From positions 62,001-126,000 of the forward strand of contig JAQUYL010000002.1 of the NCBI GenBank assembly GCA_028691845.1: a stretch of 64,000 bases of DNA, written 5' to 3'. The DNA comes from Opitutaceae bacterium. GTDB lineage: Bacteria > Verrucomicrobiota > Verrucomicrobiia > Opitutales > Opitutaceae. Below are positions 52,096-61,199 of this stretch, piece after piece. Under the pieces are notes generated by a model. That model was not told the origin of the DNA. It searched no databases and saw nothing but the letters and a program-made list of their open reading frames with translations. The stretch's first letter is position 1; every line of letters starts with the position of its first letter. Position numbers and translations under genes: made by a program.

Positions 52096-52767
52096 ATGAA
52101 AATCCTGCCGTCCATTCTCGCGATTGCATTGACCAGCGCGGCCTGGGGCGGCCCTGATTTCGGCCCGACCGCCGCCGAAACCGCCCAGCCTCCGGCCAGC
52201 CCGGAAGCACAGATGCTTCGTCCCGGCATGGTGGCGCAGGACTTTGTGACTGCCGACATACACGATCGCGCGGTGCGTCTGGCCGACTACCAGGGCAAGG
52301 TGGTCGTGCTCGATTTCTGGGCCACATGATGCGGACCGTGCATGGCTTCGCTGCCCCATGTCCAGGAGATTGCCGCCCGTTACCGCAGTCAGGGCGTGGT
52401 GGTGCTGGCCTCATGCACCCGGGACGCCCGCGACAAGTTTGAGGCCTGGGTGCGGAAGAACCAGCAGAAGTATCCCGACATCGTGTTTGCGCACGACGCG
52501 GTCGCACTCAAGTCCGAGCGCGTTTCGCTCAAGCTCTACGGCGTGAGCGGCATCCCGGCCCAGTACGTCATCGGGCGCGACGGCAGGATAGTGGATGCCA
52601 TCCTCGGCTATATGAAGGGTGAGGCTCTGCTGGAACGCGGCCTGGCCAGGGCGGGCGTCAAGGTGGATCCGGCCGTGCTCGCCCGGGCGGCGGAAGATGC
52701 AAAGAGGCGCGCAGTCCTGGAAAATCGTCCTGCTCCGGCTCCTCCGTCTGACCCGCGCAAAAACTGA
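52096..52767 (+). pseudogene. TlpA/ResA-like thioredoxin gene with an in-frame UGA at the Trp of WCGPC
   Basis: A 224-codon frame for an exported thioredoxin-like protein: signal peptide (MKILPSILAIALTSAAWG), then YQGKVVVLDFWAT, then codon 78 = TGA (52327-52329), then CGPCMASLPHVQEIAARY. The expected residue at codon 78 is Trp (TGG). Everything downstream is intact: VVLASCTRDARDKFEAWVRK, the cis-Pro GVSGIPAQYVIGRDGRIVD, and a natural stop. So either a single recent nonsense mutation, UGA readthrough, or a sequencing error. Many other genes here use TGA as a normal stop, so general recoding is excluded. Confidence 0.85.
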
Positions 52768-52853
52768 CCGGCGCGCACACCCGCTGATCAGCTGGCCGGC
52801 CGCGGGAAATTGATTTGCGCATTGCCCGCCCAGCCTCCACTCGTTCCTGCATC

Positions 52854-54050
52854 ATGCGCGCCACTCCTCGCCGCGCCGCCGCGCCCCAAGCCGAAGTCCA
52901 GGAACGCTCTTTGCGTTTGGATGATCCCGTGCTGCGCCCGACGATCGTCAACATGGAGGTGGCGGCGAACCTGCCGGAATTCTGGGGAGCCTTGCAGCAG
53001 TTTATCCGGGCGGCCTTTCCCCATCATCACTCCGCGACGCTGTTCCTCGACGCCAAGGAGAAGGTCCCCGGATCCCTCACGCTGCATTCCGCTCCGACCA
53101 TGCCGGGCGCCGACTGGTGGCGGGCACGCGCCCGCCTTACGCCTACGCATGCCTGGCTCGACACCCACCCGGGCGTAAAGCTCTACGGCCTAGATGACGT
53201 CGTGCCCGACCGGCGTAAGCTCCGGCAGAGCGACTTCTACCATCGCGTGCTCGAGGCGGAGGGCTGGGACAAGATGCTCGGCCTCACGCTTTGGGAAAAG
53301 GGCGAGCGCAAGAGCATCCTCTGCCTGCGACGCGCGTTTGACCAGGGTCCATTTACCCCTGCGGAAAAGGCCCTGCTGCTCGAGCTGCATCCGGTGCTCG
53401 ACCGCAACCTGCGCCGCCTCGAAAAGCACGAGGAGGAAGTCATCGCCCGCAGCAGCCTGCAGCAATTCATCAATCTCCTGCCGCAGGGTATCCTGCTGGT
53501 CAACGCGCGCCATGAACTCGTGTTCGCCAACTACGAGGCCTTCGAGGAGTGCGCGGCATGGAACCTGGGAGAGAAAGCGGCGCGGCAGGTCAACGGCCGC
53601 GCGGTATTCACCATTCCGCCACCCTTCCTCAACGCCTACCTCGAACTCATGGACCAGCACTACACCCAGGCGCTGGCCGCGCCCGATGCCCCCCTCGTGC
53701 CGATCCGCCGCCGTCTCGTGCATCCCGACTGCCCGCATTTGCAGGCCGATCTCAGCCTGTTCAGCCTCGACGATCCGCTCATGTCGCGGCCCTACCTTTT
53801 TGCCCAGATGGTGAACCGCGCGGTATTCAATGCTCCCGCCGCCCCCGCCCTTGACCGGCAGTTCACGGTGTTGTCGCGCCTCACCCAGCGGGAGCGTGAC
53901 GTGGCGCTGCTGGTGCGGGACGGTCTGAGCAATCAGGAGATCGCCGCGCGGCTCAGCAAGGGCGTCGGCACGGTGAAAAATCAAATCCAGTCGATTTTCA
54001 CGAAACTCGAGATCAACAGCCGTTCCAAATTAATCTCGCTGCTGCGATAA
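52854..54050 (+). CDS. LuxR-family regulator with N-terminal sensory domains
   Basis: A 398-residue cytoplasmic regulator. The start at 52854 (MRATPRRAAAPQAEV) is preferred over a TTG at 52815. The C-terminal LuxR HTH (about 335-395) reads LTQRERDVALLVRDGLSNQE and AARLSKGVGTVKNQIQSIFT. The N-terminal 320 residues carry GAF/PAS-like segments: LYGLDDVVPDRRKLRQSDFY, LGLTLWEKGERKSILCLRRA and LLPQGILLVNARHELVFANY. No receiver is present, so it is probably a ligand- or redox-sensing regulator. It precedes the second binding-protein locus by about 1 kb and a small exported protein by 56 nt; a regulatory link is possible. Confidence 0.9.
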   Translation: MRATPRRAAAPQAEVQERSLRLDDPVLRPTIVNMEVAANLPEFWGALQQFIRAAFPHHHSATLFLDAKEKVPGSLTLHSAPTMPGADWWRARARLTPTHAWLDTHPGVKLYGLDDVVPDRRKLRQSDFYHRVLEAEGWDKMLGLTLWEKGERKSILCLRRAFDQGPFTPAEKALLLELHPVLDRNLRRLEKHEEEVIARSSLQQFINLLPQGILLVNARHELVFANYEAFEECAAWNLGEKAARQVNGRAVFTIPPPFLNAYLELMDQHYTQALAAPDAPLVPIRRRLVHPDCPHLQADLSLFSLDDPLMSRPYLFAQMVNRAVFNAPAAPALDRQFTVLSRLTQRERDVALLVRDGLSNQEIAARLSKGVGTVKNQIQSIFTKLEINSRSKLISLLR

Positions 54051-54106
54051 GCGCCGATCGCTGGGAACCGAGCGCGCCGGCGGATGGTCGAAACCAACAC
54101 TTTATC

Positions 54107-54628
54107 ATGTCTCATTCATACGGAAAGCTCGTCAGTCTGCTCCTGGTTTTTCTGCTTGGTTCAGCTGCCGCATTGGCCGGACCGGTCTCCAAGCGCGAGG
54201 TTCTGGCGGCGATTGCGGTGATCGAAAAGGACGTGACGAGCGACGCGGCGCCGGAGGCGGCGGCGACCGTGACGCGTTTTGGCGAGGAGAGCGACGCCGT
54301 GCTGATCACCATCGGACCCGAGACGATGCCTTGGCTGACCGACGACGCGCCCACGGCAGAACTAGCCCCGCGGGCGATGCTGACGGCGGCCTATTTCGCC
54401 GGGAACATCAAAGCTCAGTTGATGAGGGGCCGGTGTAACGACGATCCCTACAGCGGCTGGCTGTTTGTGCTTACCGCCTACCAGCAAATCCGACGGAAAC
54501 AACCCGAACTCATCATTCCGGAGGTCGAGGAAATGGCCGATCAGGAACAGACGGGAATACTCCGAAGCCGGGCGGACACCATCTGGCAGCAAGAGGACGA
54601 ACTGGTGAGACGGGCCAATACGGTCTAA
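54107..54628 (+). CDS. Small exported protein of unknown function
   Basis: A 173-residue protein with a signal peptide (residues 1-24, ending SAAALA). The mature chain is helical and acidic: AAIAVIEKDVTSDAAPEAAA, then LAPRAMLTAAYFAGNIKAQL, and a C-terminal helix PEVEEMADQEQTGILRSRAD. No family was recognised. It lies 56 nt after the LuxR-type regulator on the same strand, so it may be cotranscribed. Confidence 0.7.
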   Translation: MSHSYGKLVSLLLVFLLGSAAALAGPVSKREVLAAIAVIEKDVTSDAAPEAAATVTRFGEESDAVLITIGPETMPWLTDDAPTAELAPRAMLTAAYFAGNIKAQLMRGRCNDDPYSGWLFVLTAYQQIRRKQPELIIPEVEEMADQEQTGILRSRADTIWQQEDELVRRANTV

Positions 54629-55114
54629 GTTTGGCACCAGAAGCGGGACTCCTGAACCGTTTGGCCGAAGGAATGGGGCCCAAAATGATCGGATGCGGTC
54701 GCCGTCTTGCGAGCTGGATTTTTGCGGGACCGGGAGGGAGCGCGAAAGCAAATCCCGGAGCGAGGCTGGCGGCGACGACGAGCCCCACCAGGCCGTGGTC
54801 GAAGCCGTCGCAGGCAGTCGGACAGGGCCGATCTCGACGAGATTCCCCGGGACTCGATGACAGGCTGCTGGAACCGGTAGGTCGGACGATGGCATCAACC
54901 CAACCTATAATCATTCCGCCCGCCGAAGCCACTGCGCATACCAATGCCCGCTGGCACTTACTTTCACTATGGCCACATCGGCGGTATGTTCAATGAAAGT
55001 TTGTCTGACTTTTTTAAAAGATGCATGATCTTTGAGCTCGTTGTCGGAGCTCAATTGTAGGATACGAATGGAGGCTGCGATTACTTTCCCCTGACTTCCC
55101 AATTTTTCACAACC
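54629..55114. other. 486-bp intergenic region before the two-domain binding protein
   Basis: No supported gene in any frame. A repeated GAGCTC pair occurs near 55035. The region must contain the promoter of the binding-protein gene at 55115. Confidence 0.4.
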
Positions 55115-57424
55115 ATGCACACCCAATCGGAAATCCGAAATGCAATATCCCGCCGATTTCAAGTACTGGCGGTAGCCACGTCCGTTCTCGCCCTCACCGT
55201 TGGCGCGGCCTTCGCCGCCGGAGACCCGGCGGCCACTGCTCCCGGGGAAACCCGTGATGCCATGGAGCTGCAGGCTGCGCGCAATGCGGCCGTGGCTGCG
55301 CGGGGAAGAAAGGCGTATTATCCTCCCAAGTTCGATCTGAGCGGGTTGCCCTCATACGTGCCGAGGCAGAAGCTTTCTGGCCAGATGCGGATGTGGGGCT
55401 CCAACTACCTCAATGATTCCCAGCTGAAGAATTACTGGGATGCAGGCTTTCGCAAGTATCACCCGGACGTCAAAATTGAGTACTATCTACCGACTGGAGT
55501 CACAGCGGTTCCCGGCTTGATCACCGGCCAAGCGGACTTGGGAGCGAATACCCATATGTGGCAGTGGGAGAGGGTGGAATTTGAGCAGGTGTTAGGCTAT
55601 GCGCCCTTGGACATCGAGATGGTGACCGGTTCATTCAATGTGGCCGGTTGGAACGCGGCGAACGGCGTTTTTGTCCACAAGAGCAATCCGATCGCTCAAA
55701 TTTCAATGGAGCAGCTCGACGGGATTTTTGGTGCCGAGCGAAGCGGAGGTTGGATCGGCACCACGTGGCATCCGGAACTGGCCCGCGGCCCGGAGAAAAA
55801 CATTCGCACCTGGGGTCAACTGGGATTGACGGGCGCGTGGGCGGACAAACCGATCAATATCTACACGCTCAATCTTCGCTACCACACGATGGAGGAGATT
55901 TCGGACGCTATCATCAAGGGCAGCGACAAGTGGAATGAGAACGCCCGGATGTATTCGAACGTGGTGCGTGCCGATGGCAAAATTGTCGCTTCTTTTGACC
56001 TGGTGATTGAAGGCCTGAGCCAGGACCCGTACGGCATTGCGATCACGGGCATCCAGACGCTCACCCCGGACGTGAAATGCCTGGCGCTGTCGAGGAAGAC
56101 GGGCGAACCGGCCGTGCCACTCACTCTCGAGACGGTCCAGGATCTGACCTATCCTTTCGCCATGCCCAATTACTGGACGGTCGATCGCAAACCGGGTCAG
56201 CCGCTGAATCCGATCGTGAAGGAGTTCCTTACCTACACGTTGAGCCGCGAAGGCCAGGAGGAAGTGATGCGTGATGGCAAGTTCCTCCCGATTACGGCCG
56301 AGGCGGCGCGTAAACAGCTGCGCATATTGGAAGAGACGACGCCTGCGCCCGAGCTGCATTCGCAGCTGCCAAAGCGCGGCCGGCACGTCGTGGTCCCATA
56401 CACCCAGAAATGGGATTTGAGCGCCCTGCCGCGCTACCAGGCGGCGCAGCCGGTTACCGGTACGATCCGCATTTGGGGCATGCCTCAGCTGAACGAGGGC
56501 AAGCTGGGGCAGTACTGGCAGGAGGGCTTCCGCCAGTATCACCCGAAGGCCACGATTGAATATCACCTGCAGTCGAGCCTGTCCGCCACCTCGGCTATTA
56601 TTACTGGCGTCGCTGATATCGGTGCGAGCCCCCGGCTGAGATTTTCCAAGTTGCTGGGCTTCCAGCGCCTCTTCCTCGATCACGATCCCCTTGAGATCCC
56701 CATGTTCACCGGCTCCTACAATCTGCCCGGCTGGGCCGATGCACAGGGGGTCTTCGTCCACCAGGACAATCCATTGTCCCGATTGACCATGAAGCAGCTG
56801 GACAGGATCTTCGGCACCATGCGGGACGGCGGCTGGATTGGAACTACCTGGCATACGGAGTATCCGTATGCGCGAGGAGCCGAAGAGAATATTCGTACCT
56901 GGGGGCAGCTGGGGCTGACGGGAGAGTGGGCCAGTCAGCCGATTCATGTCTACGGTCTGCAAGCCCGCTATGGCACGAGCATATTCCTTTCCGACCGCAT
57001 TCTGCACGGCGGCGACAAATGGAATGATAAGATGAAAGTCTACGCGAACATGGTCAAACCTGACGGTTCGACGATCGACGCCGCCACGCAGCTGATGGCC
57101 GACTTGAGCATGGATCGATATGGCATCGGCTTCAGCGGCATCGAGTACCGGACTCCCCAGACGAAGTGCTTGGAATTGGCTGCCAACGAAAGCGGACCTT
57201 ATGTCGCGCTCAACATCGAGAACGTCCAGAATCGGACCTACCCACTAGCGCGCGAACCTTACTGGTATATCAATCGCATGCCCAACCAGCCGGTCGAGCC
57301 GCGCATCAAGGAATTCCTGAAATATGTGCTCAGCCAGGAGGGGCAGCAGGAAGTAGTGCGCGACGGAAAGTTCCTGCCCTTGACCGCCGAGAAGGCCAAG
57401 GCCGCGCTGCTCCTGCTGGAGTAG
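55115..57424 (+). CDS. Two-domain PstS-like solute-binding protein (1)
   Basis: A 769-residue exported protein with a signal peptide (residues about 15-36, ending VGAAFA). It contains two PstS-like domains of the same family as the minus-strand cluster. Domain 1 is about 67-405: KLSGQMRMWGSNYLNDS, ITGQADLGANTH, TGSFNVAGWNAANGVF, RGPEKNIRTWGQLGLTGAW, FLTYTLSREGQEEVMRDG. Domain 2 is about 425-769: VTGTIRIWGMPQLNEG, ITGVADIGASPRL, FGTMRDGGW, RGAEENIRTWGQLGLTGEW, FLKYVLSQEGQQEVVRDG. The link (residues about 405-425) is short and basic. Neither domain has the classical R-x-x-S-G-T loop. No transporter gene is nearby. It probably binds two ligands or bridges partners in the periplasm. Confidence 0.93.
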   Translation: MHTQSEIRNAISRRFQVLAVATSVLALTVGAAFAAGDPAATAPGETRDAMELQAARNAAVAARGRKAYYPPKFDLSGLPSYVPRQKLSGQMRMWGSNYLNDSQLKNYWDAGFRKYHPDVKIEYYLPTGVTAVPGLITGQADLGANTHMWQWERVEFEQVLGYAPLDIEMVTGSFNVAGWNAANGVFVHKSNPIAQISMEQLDGIFGAERSGGWIGTTWHPELARGPEKNIRTWGQLGLTGAWADKPINIYTLNLRYHTMEEISDAIIKGSDKWNENARMYSNVVRADGKIVASFDLVIEGLSQDPYGIAITGIQTLTPDVKCLALSRKTGEPAVPLTLETVQDLTYPFAMPNYWTVDRKPGQPLNPIVKEFLTYTLSREGQEEVMRDGKFLPITAEAARKQLRILEETTPAPELHSQLPKRGRHVVVPYTQKWDLSALPRYQAAQPVTGTIRIWGMPQLNEGKLGQYWQEGFRQYHPKATIEYHLQSSLSATSAIITGVADIGASPRLRFSKLLGFQRLFLDHDPLEIPMFTGSYNLPGWADAQGVFVHQDNPLSRLTMKQLDRIFGTMRDGGWIGTTWHTEYPYARGAEENIRTWGQLGLTGEWASQPIHVYGLQARYGTSIFLSDRILHGGDKWNDKMKVYANMVKPDGSTIDAATQLMADLSMDRYGIGFSGIEYRTPQTKCLELAANESGPYVALNIENVQNRTYPLAREPYWYINRMPNQPVEPRIKEFLKYVLSQEGQQEVVRDGKFLPLTAEKAKAALLLLE

Positions 57425-57513
57425 TTCCCATGGCAGAAAAGGGTCAGCCAGGCCCTCATTCCTCTGTTCGCCCCGCCGGAAGCTCGCAGACGAGAGTAGC
57501 CGCGCGGGGCGAA

Positions 57514-57590
57514 TGGCAGACCTGGAGGGACTCGAACCCCCGACCCCTTGGTTCGAAGCCAAGTGCTCTATCCAGCTGAGCTACAGGTCC
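57514..57590 (-). tRNA. tRNA-Arg (anticodon UCG)
   Basis: On the minus strand from 57590: acceptor GGACCTG, D-arm AGCTCAGCTGGATAGAGC, anticodon stem CTTGG with loop CTTCGAA (TCG at 34-36) and CCAAG, T-arm GGGGGTTCGAGTCCC, acceptor partner CAGGTCT, discriminator G and an encoded CCA at 57516-57514. All stems pair, with one G-U at the end of the acceptor. Confidence 0.95.
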
Positions 57591-57759
57591 GCGATGGTGG
57601 TGACTGGAAAATGTTGCAGGGCAAATTCAGGCGAATCAAACCAAAGCCGAGCGCAGTCAAGTCGGCCTCACGTGGCAGGCTTTGCCGATTCCCACTTGGG
57701 CGGGAGAGGTGTGATCGCGTAGAAAAGGAGCCTGATAGCGGCGGCACGGAAGTTGGCGC

Positions 57760-57909
57760 TCAGTCCTGTTTCCGGAGTTGCTCGCCGACCACGGCCGTCG
57801 CGGGAGGGAGATGTTTCCCATCGCGCCGCACTTCCTTCTGCCCCTGCCAACTGAGAATATACCGCTCCCCGCCTCTCGTAAACCGATCAGGTCCAGGACT
57901 GTTGCCCAT
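57760..57909 (-). pseudogene. C-terminal fragment of a PstS-like binding protein
   Basis: A 49-codon frame reading GERYILSWQGQKEVRRDGKH, then LPPATAVVGEQLRKQD and a stop. It matches the family C-terminus (RYVLSREGQ, RDG, YLPLTAEVV, QLKK) seen in all eight intact copies. No domain upstream remains; the preceding sequence belongs to another remnant. It was probably a ninth gene, on the opposite strand to the two intact neighbours. Confidence 0.75.
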
Positions 57910-58000
57910 TCAACTGATATCCAGGATCGGCTTGCCGACCATGCGCCGTCCCCCGAGTTCGACGTGGGCTCGCTCCACCTCGTTGGACAGGGGGCCGGGG
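57910..58000 (-). pseudogene. C-terminal remnant, possibly of a zinc-type alcohol dehydrogenase/quinone reductase
   Basis: Directly before the binding-protein fragment the minus strand reads LSNEVERAHVELGGRRMVGK, then PILDIS and a stop at 57912-57910. This resembles the C-terminus of medium-chain dehydrogenases (EAHRxLESGRxxGKIVL). Its TGA touches the ATG of the next fragment. Low-moderate confidence, short match. Confidence 0.4.
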
Positions 58001-58431
58001 GGCGGGAGAGATTGACGCGTTGGGAGCAAGCCGTTTGGTCGCTTCCGGGGTTAGGCTGCCGCGCTCGGGATGGCAGTAAGTCATGAGCCTAGCATTTGTC
58101 AGTTTCCATGCAGGATGCTTTTCTCCGCCCATGTTTTCTGGATCGCCCTGCTATGGGCGCCCCATAGCGTGCCGCCCCACACCGGCCAATCGGCATACCG
58201 TGTCCCTGCCAATTTCAGATTACGGCCGCGGGTATGCGTCCGGAATGCAGCCCCATGCACGCCCGCGTTGCGGGCTTGGCTGTGGCTCGCCGTTTCCATT
58301 CTTGCGGAACGGGGTCATTTTTTGTGATGCTGATTTGCTCTCGCTGTTTTTTAGCCACTTGGTTTCCGCATTCACCCCGCCCTTCCCCGTATATGCTCTT
58401 ACGTTTCCCCATCCCCCGTTCCAATTTACCC
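58001..58431. other. 431-bp leader region with a 17-bp palindrome
   Basis: No supported gene. CTATGGG-CGC-CCCATAG at 58151-58167 is a perfect inverted repeat, and GCCCGCG-TTG-CGGGC lies near 58261. The promoter of the downstream binding-protein gene should be here; the dyad could be its operator. Confidence 0.45.
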
Positions 58432-60783
58432 ATGACTGCATCAAACTCAGCCAAGAAGTTCGCGCTGGCGGCCGTCGTGCTGGCAGTGCTGGTGGCGCCC
58501 GCGTCCGTCCTGTTGGCGCAACCCGCGCCGGAAGTTCAGAAGAATCTCGAGCTGTTCCAGCTCGATAAGAAATATGCGGGGGACTACCGCTCGTATGCCG
58601 ACGGCCGGTTCAACCTGAACGACCTGCCCGCCTACCAGCCGCAGCAGGCGGTCTCCGGCTGGATCAAGATCCACGGGGCCGCCACCCTCGCGCAAGGCAA
58701 GCTGGCCAGGTATTGGGAGGAGGGGTTTGCGAGGTTCCATCCCGACACTCATTTCTCGTATTTCCTGCCGGCCGCCGAAGTGGCCCTCACTCCGCTCTAC
58801 TACCACCAGGCCGACATCTCGCTCGTCCACGAGCTGGGGTTCTACGACATCCTGCCCTACGAGCGCGCCCTCAATTCGACGCCGCTGCGCATCGCGGCTT
58901 TTACCGGCTCCTTCGACATGGCCGGGTACGCGCCGGCCTACAAGATCATCGTCAACCGGGACAACCCGCTGGCGAAGATCACCATCGACCAGCTCGACGG
59001 GGTCTTCGGAGCGGCCCGCGATGGCGGCTGGGTGGGGACGGCGTGGCGGATCGATTTGGCTCGCGGCAAGGAGAAGAACATTCGCCTTTGGGGCCAGCTG
59101 GGTTTGACCGGGGAGTGGGCAAACCAGCCCATCAAGGCCCACGGCTATTGCATGCGGGATCCGGCAGGGGAGACCTTTAGTGACCGGGTGTTAAAGGGCA
59201 GCGACAAGTGGAACGAGAAGCTCATCATCTACGGCCCTTACTTCGACCGGGGCGGCAAAGCCCTCTCGATCGAAGAACAACTCGCCGAGGCCGTCGGCGC
59301 CGACAAATACTCCATCGCCTTCACGCTGGGTGAGGCTGCCTCCCCGAAGGTGAAGCTGCTCAGCATCGCCCCCGGCGCTTCTGGTGACTACGTGGAGCCC
59401 ACCGCCGACTCCGTTCAATCCCGGAAATATCCGTTTTACCGGGAAGGGGCGATGTACCTCAACCTGCGTCCGAACGGGAAACTCCGTCCCCTGGTCGAGG
59501 AGTTTATCCGTTATGTGCTGAGCCGCGACGGGCAAAGCCAGGTGCAGCGCGACGGCCGGTACCTCCCGCTCAACCGGGACACGACCGAGTCGCAGCTCCA
59601 GATCGTCAATGCGATCGCCGCGGCTCCAACCCAGGCGGCGAAGGTGGGCCCACTCAAGGACGAGAACGCGGAAGCGTCGCTACTGACCCAAGCGCGGCGC
59701 GCCATCGCCATCGCCAAGCGCGGGAAAGAAACCAGGTATCCGCCGGACCAGTTCGACCTGAGCGACCTCCCCGCCTACAAGCCAAAGGCGATCCTCGACG
59801 GCTGGATCCGCATTCACGGCCTGAACTACATCGAAACCGCAAGTCTCAGGAAATACTGGGAGGAGGCATTCGCCAAGGTGCAGCCGGGCATCAAGATCTC
59901 GTGGTTTCTGCCCACCAGTGCGGTCGGATACTCCGCACTTTACTACGACACGGCCGACCTTCTCCTTGCCAGCGAGCGCGGTTTCAGTGACAGCCTCGCT
60001 TACGAGAAGATCATGGGTCGCAAGCCCTTCGCGATCGAGTCCCACACAGGATCGTTCGATCTTCCGGGATGGGCCAATACGCCGGTCATCATCGTCAACA
60101 TCAAGAATCCCCTCACGAAGATCAGCATGGAGGAACTGGATGGCGTGTTCGGCGCCGAACGCAATGGCGGCTGGCAAGGCACCACCTGGCATCCGGAATA
60201 CAAGCGCGGACCGGAAAAGAACATCCGGACCTGGGGGCAGCTTGGCCTTACCGGCGAGTGGGCCGACAAGCGGATTAATGTCTACGGCTTTAACCTCCGC
60301 TACAATACGTCCACCGGATTCTCCGATATCATCCTGAAGGGCAGCGGCAAATTCAACGAGGATTTGATTGCGACCGGAAATTACGCCCTGCCCAACGGCA
60401 AGCGCGTCGCCGGCGGAGATTTTCTGCCCCGCGCGGTTTCCTCCGATCTCCATGCGATTGCGTTCACCAACTACAGCGAGGAGTACAACCAGCCGGGCAT
60501 GAAGGTGCTGGATCTGGCCGAGAAGAAAGGCGGCCCCTACGTGAAGCTGAGCATCGAAAACGCCCGCAACCGAGCCTACCCGATGGCCAGCTACAACTCC
60601 TTCATGATGAACGCTACTCCGGGCACGCCGATGAACCCGCTGGTGAAGGAGTTCCTGAACTTCATCCTGAGCCGCGAGGGCCAGACGGAAGTGCAGCGCG
60701 ACGGCAAGCACCTGCCGTTGACGGCAGAGATCATCGCCCGGGAGCGGGCCAAGCTGGACAAGGGCTGGGGCAACGAACCGTGA
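58432..60783 (+). CDS. Two-domain PstS-like solute-binding protein (2)
   Basis: A 783-residue exported protein; the start at 58432 precedes a signal peptide (ALAAVVLAVLVAPASVLLAQ); 66 further in-frame codons upstream were rejected. Domain 1 (about 60-385): VSGWIKIHGAATLAQG, YHQADISLVHELG, TGSFDMAGYAPAYKII, ARGKEKNIRLWGQLGLTGEW, FIRYVLSRDGQSQVQRDG. Domain 2 (about 430-775): LDGWIRIHGLNYIETA, YDTADLLLASERG, TGSFDLPGWANTPVII, RGPEKNIRTWGQLGLTGEW, FLNFILSREGQTEVQRDG. In both domains the usual WG of the first strand is HG. A linker of roughly 40 residues joins the domains. The phosphate-loop positions read AHGYCMRDPAGET and VYGFNLRYNTSTG. Its stop overlaps the start of the DUF1543 remnant. Confidence 0.93.
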   Translation: MTASNSAKKFALAAVVLAVLVAPASVLLAQPAPEVQKNLELFQLDKKYAGDYRSYADGRFNLNDLPAYQPQQAVSGWIKIHGAATLAQGKLARYWEEGFARFHPDTHFSYFLPAAEVALTPLYYHQADISLVHELGFYDILPYERALNSTPLRIAAFTGSFDMAGYAPAYKIIVNRDNPLAKITIDQLDGVFGAARDGGWVGTAWRIDLARGKEKNIRLWGQLGLTGEWANQPIKAHGYCMRDPAGETFSDRVLKGSDKWNEKLIIYGPYFDRGGKALSIEEQLAEAVGADKYSIAFTLGEAASPKVKLLSIAPGASGDYVEPTADSVQSRKYPFYREGAMYLNLRPNGKLRPLVEEFIRYVLSRDGQSQVQRDGRYLPLNRDTTESQLQIVNAIAAAPTQAAKVGPLKDENAEASLLTQARRAIAIAKRGKETRYPPDQFDLSDLPAYKPKAILDGWIRIHGLNYIETASLRKYWEEAFAKVQPGIKISWFLPTSAVGYSALYYDTADLLLASERGFSDSLAYEKIMGRKPFAIESHTGSFDLPGWANTPVIIVNIKNPLTKISMEELDGVFGAERNGGWQGTTWHPEYKRGPEKNIRTWGQLGLTGEWADKRINVYGFNLRYNTSTGFSDIILKGSGKFNEDLIATGNYALPNGKRVAGGDFLPRAVSSDLHAIAFTNYSEEYNQPGMKVLDLAEKKGGPYVKLSIENARNRAYPMASYNSFMMNATPGTPMNPLVKEFLNFILSREGQTEVQRDGKHLPLTAEIIARERAKLDKGWGNEP

Positions 60784-61178
60784 ACGCGCCAAGCCACGCG
60801 CCGCCCAGGCTCTTTGCTGTTTACGTGGGTGGCCGTGCGCCGCGGGGCAACACGGAGCTCCATGACGTCACCTTCGCCGTTGTCTAGTCGATCGAGGGCA
60901 CCTACGAGTAGCTGCTGGCCAACTGGTCCGGCAGTCCGCAAGGATTGCATCTGGATTCGTGGATCGAACGGCGGATCGTGGATGGCTGCCGCGTCGTCCT
61001 TGGCAAGGCGGCCGTCCAACAGGACAGGAAACTCTTTTTCATCAATCTTGGGGCCAATCTGCCGGGGCACTTACCCGCGACCGAGAGTCAACCGTTCGAG
61101 CCGAACAACGGGTACCACATGATTCCACAGCACATCATTGAGGATTGCCTGGCGCGCCACCCCGAGCGCGTATCCTAG
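60780..61178 (+). pseudogene. DUF1543-family gene with two in-frame UAG codons
   Basis: A single uninterrupted frame apart from TAG codons at 60885-60887 and 60909-60911. It reads RLFAVYVGGRAPRGNTELHD, VTFAVV, stop, SIEGTYE, stop, LLANWSGSPQGLHLDSWIER, KLFFINLGANLPGHLP, and ends at 61178. This is the DUF1543 family (small, soluble, unknown function). Family members have Glu and Gln at the two TAG positions (GAG and CAG, each one base away). A GTG at 60780 overlaps the preceding stop (GTGA). Confidence 0.8.
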
Positions 61179-61199
61179 TCGCTCTCGCGACCGCCTCCA

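Noticed and set aside
52096-52767. Selenoprotein reading of the UGA in the TlpA gene
   Set aside because: Selenocysteine would replace a catalytic Cys; here both Cys are intact and UGA stands for Trp. No SECIS-like hairpin was evident.
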